Shown: positions 11,103 through 22,290 of the stretch, piece after piece
Layout of the letters: every line of letters begins with the position of its first letter
Numbering within the stretch: the stretch's first letter is position 1
NCBI GenBank assembly: GCA_035610365.1
Contig: CM069432.1
Coordinates: forward strand, 25,916,354-25,980,353
Source: Aquatica leii
Taxonomy: Eukaryota; Arthropoda; Insecta; Coleoptera; Lampyridae
Direction: 5' to 3'
DNA length: 64,000 bases
The notes under the pieces: generated by a model
The model's input: the letters and a program-made list of their open reading frames with translations, nothing else
The model's database searches: none
What the model was told of the DNA's origin: nothing
Translations under genes and position numbers: made by a program

Positions 11103-12882
11103 TGGTAGGGGAGAGTGAGATAACATAACAAGGCAGATAAGATAACGAAGACTGGTAATATTTTTGTGCGTAAACATAGCTAGGAAAACACTCTGCGACG
11201 TCTTCTATGAACAGATGAGGATATACAATTCTTAACATTAGTTAAAGAAATCAACATTTAGACCAGATGTGTTGACATTAGTATATTCGCTTGTTACGGT
11301 ATAATTTATTGCGTACGTTGATCAGGATTTTACAAAAATTGAAAGTATGTTGATAAAATCTTTTGTGCTAGGTTGTATCTGTACTGCATGGATCACATAT
11401 AACTCTAACAATTTTGATGCACGTCGTTTTCTAATGTCACAAAAAATAAAAATTTGCTACATAACCTCAACGGATAAGATGGCGGGAATAAGATAACGAA
11501 TTCGTCATCTTACCTTTAATTTTCTTTTTCTTTGTAGAATGCCTCGTAAGTATGTGACGACGATTTCAAAAAGATCCTGGAGCGATGCTGCTGCAGCACC
11601 TTACAAAATAGAAAATCGAAAGTCATGCAATAGCGTAGCTAACGAATATGACAACCCGGAACCTACTTTGCGGCGTTATGTTAAAAATCTAAATCGTGGT
11701 GAAGATATTCGGCCTCAAGAGAGTAGATTTCATTGCATATTTAATGATGAACAAACTGCAATACTTGCCCAATATATAAAAATTGCATTTGAAATTGCTG
11801 TAGCAAACAATATAAAACATAGATTTAATCAAACAATAAAAATGGCTGGGAAAAAGTGGTTCATGACATTCATGTCAAAACACCATCTTAGTTTAAGGAT
11901 TTCGGAAGCAACAGTAATAGGTCGTCTGATGAAATTTAACCGTGTGTCCGTTGGAAATTTTTTTGAAGATTTGAAAGAAGTTCGGGAAAAGTATGCGCTC
12001 TTAGCAGAAAGAATTTGTAATGCCGATTAATCCACTATACCCACTATCCTCAACAAGCTTCCAAAAGTTTAACCAAAAACACAGAAGTCACTAAAGTTAT
12101 GTCTTCAAAAAACCGTGGTATTTACCATGAGTACCTCCGGTTAATACATTCTGTCATTCTTCATATTTAGTCGTGTGCGAATGTGTCAAGAATTTTTGCC
12201 TAAAAAATTGGATGAACATTTTTAACATTTTTGAAGCACTAAAGCTAGATTCGTCAAACTTTCTGTGGAAGAACTTATTCTTCTTATCATCAACAATCAC
12301 ACGTCGCATATTTCCCTTGAGGGAATTAATTATTGCAGAGAAAAATGGATAATCATGCCCAAAATTCCCCTTCACATGTCACACCGGCTGCAGCTGTTAG
12401 ATGCAAGGTTTTTTAGCTTTTTAAAAATTTATTCTAGCCAAGCGTGTGATCCATTTATGGTCAACAATCTAGGTAAAACAATTTGCGATAAAAATATTGG
12501 TCAAAGATTTTGTCAAGCCTATCTGAAAGCAGCCACGGAATTGAGCCATTTGATCTATTCGTTTTGAATAATAAATAGTTTGCAACCGCAGAAACAACGA
12601 ACTCTTCCTTGCCAACGAATTGATGCACAAGACTATGTAGCAGTTCTAACTAAGGACCGATATATTACAATACTAACTTTTGTTAAAGATCAAAATAATT
12701 GTCAACCGAGCTACAGTTACACTATTACACCATACGACATCAAGCCTTTACCCAAAACTGGATTCAGTGTTCTTCATATTCTAGCTGATGGCACGAAACT
12801 TGCACTGACTATTTGGGAAAAGAACTAATAAACACATATTTTTTTTCTTATCATCGCCACCCTACCCTACTCTTCCCTACTG
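11103..12882 (+). mobile_element. pogo-like (Tc1/mariner superfamily) element, both ends present
   Basis: A 1,780-bp unit flanked by TA on both sides (11,101-11,102 and 12,883-12,884). Left end TGGTAGGGGAGAGTGAGAT and right end (reverse complement) CAGTAGGGAAGAGTAGGGT match at most positions. Subterminal copies of a GATAAGATAACGAA-type motif lie at 11,135, 11,487 and, inverted, near 12,846. It carries a broken pogo transposase gene, so it is non-autonomous now. Confidence 0.85.
11539..12828 (+). pseudogene. pogo/Tigger-type transposase pseudogene
   Basis: The first open segment (11,539-12,027) begins MPRKYV and contains a psq-type helix-turn-helix followed by the CENP-B-like segment (WFMTFMSKHHLSLRISEAT). 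The middle, including the first catalytic Asp, is largely missing. From about 12,265 a DDE_1 piece reads INNHTSHISLEGINYC and PLHMSHRLQLLDARFFSFLK; the usual LILDNH motif is changed to INNH, so the second Asp is lost. A tail fragment occupies 12,580-12,825. Frameshifts separate all three. The ATG at 11,539 follows a non-coding leader after the left terminus and fits the family start. Confidence 0.8.
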
Positions 12883-12884
12883 TA

Positions 12885-13375
12885 AATGTCTAAAATTATT
12901 TAGTTTTTGCAAATTTATTTGCCTCGATTAATAATAATAATAATAAAAATACGTAAAATAATTTGACAGTGAAATTATATATATATATGACATTGTAATT
13001 TTTAATAAAGGAGTGGTTATAGCAGTTTTGCCAACATTACATTTTATTTACTGGTTTTCTTATTTGCTCAGATTGTTTAAGCACTGGTAGTTGTAGTGTT
13101 ACATTTGAATTTGAATCCAAACTCAACTGAGTATTTTGTGATGTATCTGCACCGACCTGGTTTTACTGATTGGCGGAGAAAAGCAAAGGTAACCTTTTTG
13201 TCTGTAAGCTCACTATATAATTCTTGTGTAACTTCTTGTAACGAGCATTCAGTATGTTTAAACTGATTAACGTCTCTTGAAAATGTAGTTATTGTGGGGT
13301 TAAGGTTCTTGATAACTTGAGACTATTTTTTTCCAAAAGTGTAATTTTGTACTTAAATAAAATATGTATGTTAAA
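12885..13375. other. Spacer with simple repeats
   Basis: Contains an AAT-type microsatellite (12,931-12,947) and a TA run (12,978-12,988). No gene seen. Confidence 0.45.
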
Positions 13376-14016
13376 CAGGGTGCATCATCATAAATTATTT
13401 TTTTGAAATGATCGTTATTGAAGTTTTAAGGATCATAGTGATGATCGAGCGGTCTCATTCTACAGGTGTGGTTCTAGGGTGTTGTTCCCGGCTCGCAACC
13501 TTGCGTTAATGTAGCCTTGGTAGGTCTTGTCCTAGATTGGAAATCCATTGTTACATGGGTTCAGACGTTCAGACAAACCGGGAATGTGACAAAACGAAAA
13601 CTGGAGTCTGTCGGCCGATTAGAACACCTGTGTATATTGAAGCAAGGAGAGCCTGAATATTGCAATCCCCAGAACGTTCTGCGCGCATACATGCATCTGC
13701 TTTTTTAGACTTTTTGTTTGTTTAGTGAGCAAATTTTTTACGATATTTTGAATTATCATCCGTATAAGTTGGCAATTATTCAAGAACTATCCGAGCGTGA
13801 GTTTAATTCTCGGAATCCGCTACCCCGATATGGCGCGTTCCGAATTTTTTGCGAAGTTTTTTAAAACACCGTGTTTCCGTCCATCGTCTAAGAACCCTAG
13901 GCCTGACGGCCAACATCCGGACCAAAAATTCCAACATACCCCCTGCTATGCTGGAAAGAGTTACGACAAACACCTGAGTTTTCAAAACAGTGTAATACAC
14001 AATATTTTACACCCTG
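13376..14016 (+). mobile_element. Shortened mariner-like element
   Basis: A 641-bp unit with short inverted ends: CAGGGTGCA on the left and (reverse complement) CAGGGTGTA on the right, the right one followed by TA. Such ends are common in insect mariner-type elements. Coding remnants lie inside. It is far below the about 1.3-kb full length, so it is a deletion derivative. Confidence 0.6.
13517..13960 (+). pseudogene. mariner-type transposase N-terminal fragment
   Basis: Reads VLDWKSIVTWVQTFRQTGN, the first helix-turn-helix (DUF4817-like) of these transposases. After frame changes HPYKLAIIQELSER appears near 13,760-13,800, the linker just before the catalytic domain. No DDE core remains. Family clear, function lost. 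Confidence 0.7.
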
Positions 14017-14018
14017 TA

Positions 14019-14893
14019 CTTTTCTGTCAACATGTTTTGGTTTTCTAGACATAGCTTTCAATTTACGTTTGAAAGTTTGAACTTAGCATTCCACTAATCT
14101 ACTTGTAGCTGCATGCAAGTACTTTCATTTTGCCTATTCTACAATGAGTCTGATGTAGTTCAGTTGCAGTGATGTATGTATAACAACTTGAAAACCAAAC
14201 GGTGACGCATCAGTTTCAAGTATCAATATTAATCGCTTTACTGTATTGCTGATTCCTATAAAAAGGTGTATCTTTGCGTAAGAGTTTGTATAATAAACGT
14301 AGTATAGTAGCAGCGTTTGGAACAAACTAGATATAATAATAATAATTCACAGCTACATTGAAATTTTTTTGTTCTGGTACGGTCACTAAGGCTTTAGCGT
14401 CTTGAAATTTTTTTTGTAGTCGCTAAATTGTAATTATGTGACCTAGAAGTTTTACTTTTTGTACAAAAAGTATATTAAATTGTTGAAATCGTTTAAAGAC
14501 AGGCTTAAGACGGTTTTATAAGGTAAGTTTAGATCATCGAAACCTGACTGAAGATTATGGTTACTGGGCTACCTGTGTCGGCTGCAAATATTTGTACTGA
14601 ATTATTAAATGTTATTATTACCAAACGTTTTTTAGGCAATGTGATATCTATTTTATTTGTTATATGGGATATATTAATCATTTTTGTGGGTTGTAACTTA
14701 TTTATAAAGTTTATGTCAAGTTCTTCATCTTCATTATCATTTATATTTAAGGTATGATTTTTATTATGAGTGTTGTAATGCAGACTTTCAAAACACAGGT
14801 TAAGTTCTTTTTAATTTTACAGGTTTTTGATGTATGATTAAGGGTATCGCACGCTAGGTACAAATTAAGCAACCCTAACATTCTTAAAAATTG
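14019..14893. other. No gene recognised
   Basis: Sequence between a mariner relic and a pogo element; short frames (for example 14,557-14,757, hydrophobic) have no recognisable family motif. Confidence 0.4.
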
Positions 14894-14895
14894 TA

Positions 14896-17759
14896 CGGGC
14901 AAGAACATGATAAGAGACGTTAGCGGAGACTGGGAAGACTATGAACACGGGGAGAGATTGGATAGATTAAAATTTTCCATATGCAAACTTCTGAACGCAG
15001 CCCCAGCAGTCACTAGCCAACCTTTAGTGTCTATGTGTAGCGTGCTGTGTTAATTGTTGATGTATTTTAAGTCAATAAAAAATCATTAATTATTTGTTGT
15101 TTTTGCTAAGTCTGATGTAATATTTTCGCATGTTTGTATAAGCTTTATCGGTCAAGAAAATAATTTATTTAAACTCATTTTCTGAAGTATAGTTTCAGGT
15201 TTCAGAGTCATTTAAAAACTGGGTTATAGTTTTGTAACACGTAAATATTGGCGAGTTTAAAATTTATGGCGCTAAATTCAAAAAAAGTGCGCCGGGGAAG
15301 ACATTGGACATGTGTCCACACTCTGCCCGGTATTTGTATTTATTCTGTATATTTATGTTTTTATAGAATTTTAGATTAAATAATCAAATAAATATGCCGA
15401 GGTACTATAAAAAGAAGAGTGAGAGAGAATTTGACGCGGATTCGCTAAAGCAAGTCGTAACTGATATGTTGCAAAATAACTTGAGCATAAAAGAAAGTGC
15501 TAAAAAAATCAAGTTACAAAAAGCAGACTGTGCAATTACCTAAAGAAGGCAAAAGATAATGGTTTTGATAAAGTAGAGTTTAGCCCCAATTTCCGTAAAG
15601 CGCAAATATTTAGTGCCAATATGGAAACTGCTTTTTACGTTTGTTTATTAAAATGTTCTGCCATATTTTATGGACTAATACCTAAGTTAGTCAGACGGCT
15701 AGCTTATGAATATGCAATAAAAATTCGTTGGTTGATCTAACAAAATGGGTGGAAAATAAAAGCGCTACCGAGGATTGGTTTTGGGGCTTCATGCGCCGAC
15801 ATCCAAGCCTTCTGTGAGAAAGCCAGAAGCCACAAGCCTTGCTTGAATGACAAGCTTTAATAAGACAACTGTCAGAGGGTTCCAAGATAGGCTGGAAGTC
15901 GTCATTTCACGACATTCTTTCACACCTGAGAGAATTTTTAATTTGGACGAGCTAAAATACTTTGTTGCTAGTTAAGAAATCAAATAATTTATTTTTACCT
16001 TTACCAATCTGATATTAGACTATAGTTACTACCGTCCAACGAGAAAATTGTTGGTAAAAAAGGTGAACACCAAATAGGCCAGGTTACATCAAAAGAAAAA
16101 AGGTGAGCTAATCACTCAGGTAGGAATTATTTGTGCTAATGGTAGTACTATTCCACCTGTATAGATTTTTCCTCGACATTGATTCGACTTTAGCAGGATG
16201 ATGAAGCGGCTGGATGACCTGTGAAAACTTTATCAAAGTTCTAGTTCACCTTGTTAAACACGTCCGATGTTCTCTAGAAAAAAAGTGCTGTTGATTATAG
16301 ATAATCATGAATCGCATTTATCTCTAGATGCGGTTGACTTTTGTAGAGCGAATGGAATTATAATTTTAACTCTTCCACCGCATACTTCAAATAAACTGCA
16401 GCCATTAGACCGCACCATGTTCGGCCCTTTCAAGACTTTTTTCAACCAAACGGCTGATTCCTGGATGATTTCGCATCCTGGAGAAACTATAAATATTTAT
16501 GATCTTCCACTTATGTGCCTTCAGTCATGGGACTTCTGTTAATATTAAATCTAGATTTCTATGCACTAGAATCGTCCCATTTGATCACAACATATTTTCG
16601 GAACAGGATTTTCTATCTTCTGCTGTTACAGATCGCCCGTTGCCAGTTAATGAAAATCTTGAAAACATAGCTTTTGCAGTTGCAGGTATTTCTCAATGCC
16701 ATAATAAGTCACCAAAAGAACGGTGACATACGTATAATCTAGATCAGCCATCTACGGCTGTAACATCAATTTCGAAAACAAACGCCACCACCGATCTAAG
16801 AGAAGAAAAGTAGAAGAGGAAATATTTATATCACCGGAGGAGATTCAACCTTTTCCGAAGGCCGCTCCAAGAAAACAAAATAGCAATCGAGGAAGAAATC
16901 AAAGGCGATGTTTGATCGCCACAGATACCCCAGAGAAGCTAATACTAGAAAAAAAGAAGAGACTAAAAGAATGTAGGATGTCTGGGAAGAAAAGAAAAGA
17001 AGCCAAGAAGAAAGTATTTCAAGAAGAATCCACAGATGATGAAGGTGAAGAAATTGTTTTGAATGACAACTCATCATATGATGATGTATGTCATGTCTCT
17101 GATGAAGAAACGTCAGTCGAATGTGTTCCCAAAGGTGGATACATAATTGCACAAGTTTTTGAAAAATCGTCTGTCAGAAAATATGTCGCTGTTATTGACG
17201 AAAAACATTTTGACGGTTCTGATGTTCGCTTTTTAAAACGGAATATTCCTTTAATCAAGTTTCGTTTTTTGAATGAATCGCCAGCAGTTATGTTTAATGA
17301 AGTCGTAATGGTTTTACCCGATCCCATGAAAGATTCTAGATCAAGATCTAAGGATATGGTCTACTTTAACATAGATCTGACTGAACATAGTTTACAAAAG
17401 TGTAGTGTGAGATATTTTTCTATTGGTATCTTCATATAAATTGTATGTTACCTTATGTTACCTAATATTTTGTTTAAACCTTAATAAATATTAATGTTTC
17501 CAGTTTCAATACTGATGTCCATAGTCTCCCTGGTATGTGTCCATTGTGTCCCAAGCCCGGGGAGGTATTGGGCAAAAATCACAACTTCCATTTATCGATT
17601 ATTAAAAAAAATTGAGTTCTGATTTTATAAAGATATGATCTCGAATAACTAAACTGTGATCGGCAATTATACCAGTTTAATATCCTTATAAATAAAAAAT
17701 CTGCGGTGTTATTTTTAAAATTTGTTCAATGTCTCCCCAGTCTCTCTTACGTGCCCCCA
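14896..17759 (+). mobile_element. Second pogo-like element, ends deduced
   Basis: Left end starts CGGGCAAG after TA (14,894-14,895). The right end, read inverted from TA (17,760-17,761), starts TGGGGGCACG. The arms share AGACTGGGAAGACTATGAAC versus AGACTGGGGAGACATTGAAC, offset by an indel of about 10 bp. Internal to each end sits a GGGGAAGACATTGGAC / GGGACACAATGGACAC motif near 15,294 and 17,553. The 2.86-kb length suits a pogo/Tigger element. Coding content is a decayed transposase. Confidence 0.6.
15394..17439 (+). pseudogene. pogo/Tigger-type transposase pseudogene
   Basis: Starts MPRYYKKKSEREFD with a psq-type helix-turn-helix (stop at about 15,541). A CENP-B-like stretch with VRKPEATSLA lies near 15,815-15,845. 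The DDE_1 core from 16,267 reads LLIIDNHESHLSLDAVDFC and LPPHTSNKLQPLDRTMFGPFK, so the second catalytic Asp (IDNH) is kept. The C-terminal part (16,912-17,436) is open for 175 residues: lysine-rich, then an acidic patch, then a GGYIIAQVFEK segment typical of the tails of these proteins. At least four frame breaks. Confidence 0.82.
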
Positions 17760-17761
17760 TA

Positions 17762-18285
17762 GCTATTTCCACTCGGATGTGATGGTAAACGATACAGTGA
17801 CCTATAATCACACTGTTTAGATTTTGACCAATTAATATTAGTATTTTCATGTCTGTGTGTATTTTATTTTAATCTTTGTCTTGAAAGTGAGTTTTCGTAC
17901 GGAATTTTATTAACTGTTGTATTACTTATATTTAAGCTGTATTCTTCAATAGTTTGTCTATGTGCGGTCGATCCCGTAATCCACTCATCAAATGTGTTTG
18001 AAATATATAACTTATTGATGTTTTACAAAGCGTTGCTGGACAGGTTTAATTGCATTTTTGGAAAATTTGCTTTAATGCAGTTACATATATACGAAGTCAA
18101 TGACTCGCTTTTATCTTGGGTACAACTGAGAAAACGTTAACGTTCAGTATGTACATGTCAAAATGTATATAACTAATTTATTTATTTTATTTTAATTAAC
18201 TTAGACATGAAGATGACATATATTGTTGAAACATCTTGCTTTTATTAATTTAAATAAAAAAAATTTAATTAAAAAAAATAACATA
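17762..18285. other. AT-rich sequence, no gene seen
   Basis: No coding or repeat signal recognised. Confidence 0.4.
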
Positions 18286-19206
18286 TTGTCCCAAATGTGG
18301 GTTTCTTTGTCTGTAAAAGTTTAATCGTCGACGGTGAACGGATCTACAAATACTGCTACACAAGAGCAGATACGATTAATGTTTCTATTCAGGGGTAATG
18401 GACGTTTAACTAAAACCATCTTGAACAAAAATGCTTATGTAACATCATACGATACGCTCCGGTTCTCTTACTTTTCATAAATGTTACTGTTTTACCTGTA
18501 GTAGAGTTTGTGAGTCACCAGGTGGACACGATTATTTTTAGGTATTTGGATTACAAGTAGCCAGTAAGAAAACGTTTTCTGAAAGTAAACCTGTATCTCG
18601 GTAAGTCAAATTTCTAATTTAACTATTCGTTGCGGTACAGTGCTTCTCACGAATCTTATTTACTAATTACGTCGAAACGTTTAAAATTATTTGCTTCTTA
18701 TTACTATTAGTCTAAGTTAAATTGTTATCGTATGCTGATACATCGACCGTCAATTATTATTGTTAATGTAATTTACTTACAAAGAATTTGTATGTCCTGA
18801 CTGTTACCTTTACGATTTGAGTGTATTGTTAGTTGCCGATACTTTCGGTGTTTTAGAACTAACATATATTTGTACTTAAATTAAATTTACTTATTGAGAT
18901 GCTATCGAATTGTCTATTTGTTATTGATCCTAATCTTAATAATAAGTTATCCTTCTAAAGTAATTAAAGTACAATTGATGTTAATGATTTGGTTTCTTTC
19001 TTCAATTCCTCCAGCTTTACAAACCTAAAAATTTAATACAAATTTCCAACCTCGTGTACTGATCTAACCGGAGCTATATCTGCAAGACGGGATCTGGTGT
19101 TCATTAAAATATACTTTCGCTTGGTCCTCCTCTCTCTACGATAGCTATGGTTTCAATCCTACAGCAAACTGGCCGTGCAAAGGCAAATTACTAGAAGCTT
19201 GTAACA
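18286..19206. repeat. LTR copy C, 5'-truncated
   Basis: Ends GCTTGTAACA like copies A and B and shares TGGCCGTGCAAAGG near its end. Its first part is closely similar to copy D (26.9-27.2 kb): CCAAATGTGG..TTTCTTTGTCTGTAAAA and GTGAGTCACCAGGTGGACAC. The TGTTAC start is missing; similarity begins abruptly near 18,288. No target duplication can be checked. Confidence 0.7.
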
Positions 19207-20480
19207 TATAATTAGGTCCATCATGTATATTCCTACATATGTGTTTGTATTAACTTTGTAGGTATGCTTATTTATGAAATTTACGTATATTAAATCTATT
19301 ATAAAAATTTATACATCTAACAACAATTATATTAAATTTGTCAACATAAACAATACGAAATTATTAAAATGTTTTTTAGCTTAATGTTTCAAAAACACAG
19401 GTTTTGCTAAAAAAAATAACACGAACAGAGTATTGTTGTTCATTGTCAAGTTGTAGTTACTTTTATTATTCTTAAATATTCAATTGTCAAATTTAAGGAG
19501 TTTGCATCCTTCTTATCATGTAAGATAGAAACGTTTATAATTTGAGTCAATAGCAGTTTTAGGCAGTGTATTGTCATGTTATACAATGTGTAAATGTTGA
19601 ATGGGTATTCATTTTGTGCTTGATAACCTTTTGTATTTTATTTGCAAATGTGGTACAATGCAAACGTCATCGTTTTGATACTTATTATCTTTGTAACGAA
19701 CATTTAATAACTCAACGATTTTATTAGTGATTGCAAAACTATTAATCAAATTTTACATTTAAACAAAAAATCCTTAAATTTGGTAAAACTTAATTAAAGA
19801 AGATATTTAATATAACAATTTATAGAATATTAAAAAAATTTGTTAATATAATATATTCAACAGATTTGAATAAACTGCGAAAAAATTTCAAAATAAGTTA
19901 GTAATTTTAATCTATAGAAATCTGAATACAATCTCAATGACTTAGTAAAAAGTTATTTAAGAAAATGCAAATTTATTTTTGTAATGTGTCAATTCTTTAG
20001 TAATAAAACCTAATAATTAACATTGTCTTATCCCATCTGCTTGTTTATACTAACGTTAATAGAAACAAGCCGAACTAATTACTTTGAAGTTTATAAGTCT
20101 GCACTTTGTTAACGTGGTAGTAGACCCTAGACGCATACCTAATTAGCTTATTTGCATTACTTAAAGTACTAAACATTTTACAACTTAGATAAATTATTTG
20201 ACGTTTGATTTAATTGTTAAATACAACTCTGATTACAATGGAAATAGCAAAGCTAAATAGTTCGTGTTTCATTCCTGTAAAAACCATAGAACACCAATAA
20301 AAATACGATAGTTTTTTTTGTTCATTTATTTTAAGTTAGAAATTTCTTTTTATGATAAACTTTAATAAGAAGCATATTTGCAAATAACAAGCGACAACAA
20401 AGCTAGAAATAAATTTAAAACATCTAAATTAATTTGCATAATGCTTGTTAATCATGTAATGTGCTATAATATAGATTATA
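19207..20480. other. AT-rich sequence, no gene seen
   Basis: No coding signal. Just beyond it, at 20,481, TACAGTGCGACCCATTTG resembles the end of a Tc1-like element after a TA, but I found no matching opposite end. Confidence 0.4.
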
Positions 20481-20950
20481 TACAGTGCGACCCATTTGTT
20501 TTGGGGTCAGTCTATAAAAAGTTTAATAAATGTGCGATTTATGTCTGATTTTTTTTAATTATAGAGCTTGATAGACTGCACATTTTTACCAAAACTGGCC
20601 TAGTTGATGAAAAATCTAAGGCCTACTATGACAATTTTCAAAAGCAAAATTAGCGATTTAAAAAAAATATCTGTGCACGCCACTGGATTGAGCACCCTTT
20701 AAAACGGGCCTGCAATTTTATCAGTATTTTTTAAGTACCTAATAAAAATTTTGTAGAAAAATTAAAAGCGCACACTAAGTACTAATTTATTTTCAAAAAT
20801 TTATATTTTGCTATAGAAAATAATTGGAGTGTTTATACTGTCAAACAAATAAAGTCTAAACCGATATTAGAACTTGTTTGTACTTAATACAAATGAAATT
20901 ATTAATTAATATAGTTATAGTTAAGCGTAAGAGAAAAAACAGAATTTTTT

Positions 20951-21282
20951 TGTCTTGGCGACAACGTGCGCTCGGTAGCAAAAACTGCGGCAGAATTCAA
21001 CATCAGACATCTAGATAGACGATAGACGAGTAAGTCGAACACTAATATTAGTTAATAATTTAATTTGTATTAAATACTGTTATGAAACGCCTTGTATATT
21101 AACAGTTACAATAGCGAGTAGTTCGTTTGAAATGTCGTAAAGAAAAAAGATGGCTTCTGACGTAAACGAATAAGCAGTGTTACCTTAGTAGAAAACATAA
21201 GAATCTTAATCTAAAATGTATATTAATGTTTATAACAATAAATAATAGTGTTACTGCATCCTCTCTAAGTACATACATATCA
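20951..21282 (+). repeat. Probable 5' LTR of the 21.3-24.6 kb gypsy element
   Basis: Starts TGTCTTGGCGAC and ends ...ATATCA directly before a primer-binding site, giving TG...CA ends and about 330 bp. No 3' partner exists in the window because the element is truncated, so the start is an inference from the TG and from length typical of mag-like elements. Confidence 0.45.
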
Positions 21283-21284
21283 TT

Positions 21285-21300
21285 TGGCGACGAGATTTTC
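21285..21300 (+). promoter_or_regulatory. Retrotransposon primer-binding site
   Basis: TGGCGACGAGATTTTC follows the putative LTR. TGGCGACGAG-type sites, thought to pair with tRNA-Ser, occur in mag-like Ty3/gypsy elements. The gag start codon is 77 bp downstream. Confidence 0.6.
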
Positions 21301-21376
21301 TGAACTCACAGGGCACGCGTCGTGCACGTAGAGGAATTATCTGGAGCACGTGGAATATTGAATAAAGCGGTGCAGT

Positions 21377-22290
21377 ATGGCAACTGGAGTAACAGCGGCC
21401 GCCGTCGCAACCGCCAATGGGGAAACCTCTGAAGAACCTCAAGTCATTTTTGAAACAAACAATCTTCCAGTACCAGTGTTAGAACCGTCTGTCGAGTCCT
21501 TTGAATTATTTTTAGAAAGGCTGGAATTATACTTTGCAGTGTCAAAGATCAGGGATGCAGAGAAGGTTAGTCGATTATGTCTTTTTTTCGGACCAGAAAA
21601 GTGTAAATTGTTACGTGAGTCACTAAGTCCAAGAGAAGTAAAAAATACCTCAATAGAAGAGTGTATTAAATGTTTAAAAAACAAGTTTGCTGCAAAAACC
21701 TGCACGATTGCTGAACGGTTTTTTTAGTTGGAATCAGCAAGCCGGAGAGTCACTGTCTGATTATATATCGTCTATCAAGAGTCTATCAATTACATGCAAG
21801 TTTGGGTCGTTTTTAGATTAAGCATTGAGAGACAAACTAGTCTGTGGTCTTCAAAATAAAGCTATGACGAGAAAATTATTATCGGAAGATGAAACGCTAT
21901 CATTCGATTCAGCTTGTATGATCATTCTTGACATGGATACGATCATGAAGAGCTCGGTTCAACTCCGTAACGCTGCAGCTGGTAATGTGGCATCAGGGGA
22001 AGTCAGGGAAAGTAAATACAAGAAAGAACCGGTATCCGCAAAAAGAGAATGCATTATCGGGAAAACGGTACAACATTCGAAGAGATCGTTCCCAAAGTAC
22101 ACATCGTCCCAAGTCAGACCAGTCGTCCGTTCGCCCTCGGTTCAAAAGTTGTTCTCAGTGTTTTTCAAAACATCAACCAGAAAACTGTCCTGCAAAAACT
22201 TGGAAGTGTTTCACGTGCGGAAGGAAAGGTCATACAGCACAATTCTGCAAGAGAAACAGTCAATTATTTATTAATGTCGCTTGTAATGCT
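21377..22290 (+). pseudogene. Ty3/gypsy gag pseudogene with two zinc knuckles
   Basis: Structural capsid/nucleocapsid protein of the retrotransposon. Starts MATGVTAAAVATANG, the short Ala/Thr-rich start common in mag-like gag, and runs to a stop at 21,725. After a frameshift the capsid continues (AGESLSDYISSIKSL, LRDKLVCGLQ) to about 22,070. After another, a basic stretch leads to two knuckles at about 22,150-22,250: CSQCFSKHQPENC and CFTCGRKGHTAQFC. One in-frame stop (21,819). The order capsid then CCHC pair is intact even though the frame is broken three times. Confidence 0.85.

Noticed and set aside
16826..17152. 108-residue minus-strand frame rich in His and Leu
   Set aside because: Antisense of the acidic/basic tail of the pogo transposase.
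20481..20780. Tc1-like element starting TACAGTGCGACCC
   Set aside because: Only one end is visible and no transposase motif or matching inverted end was found, so not called as an element.
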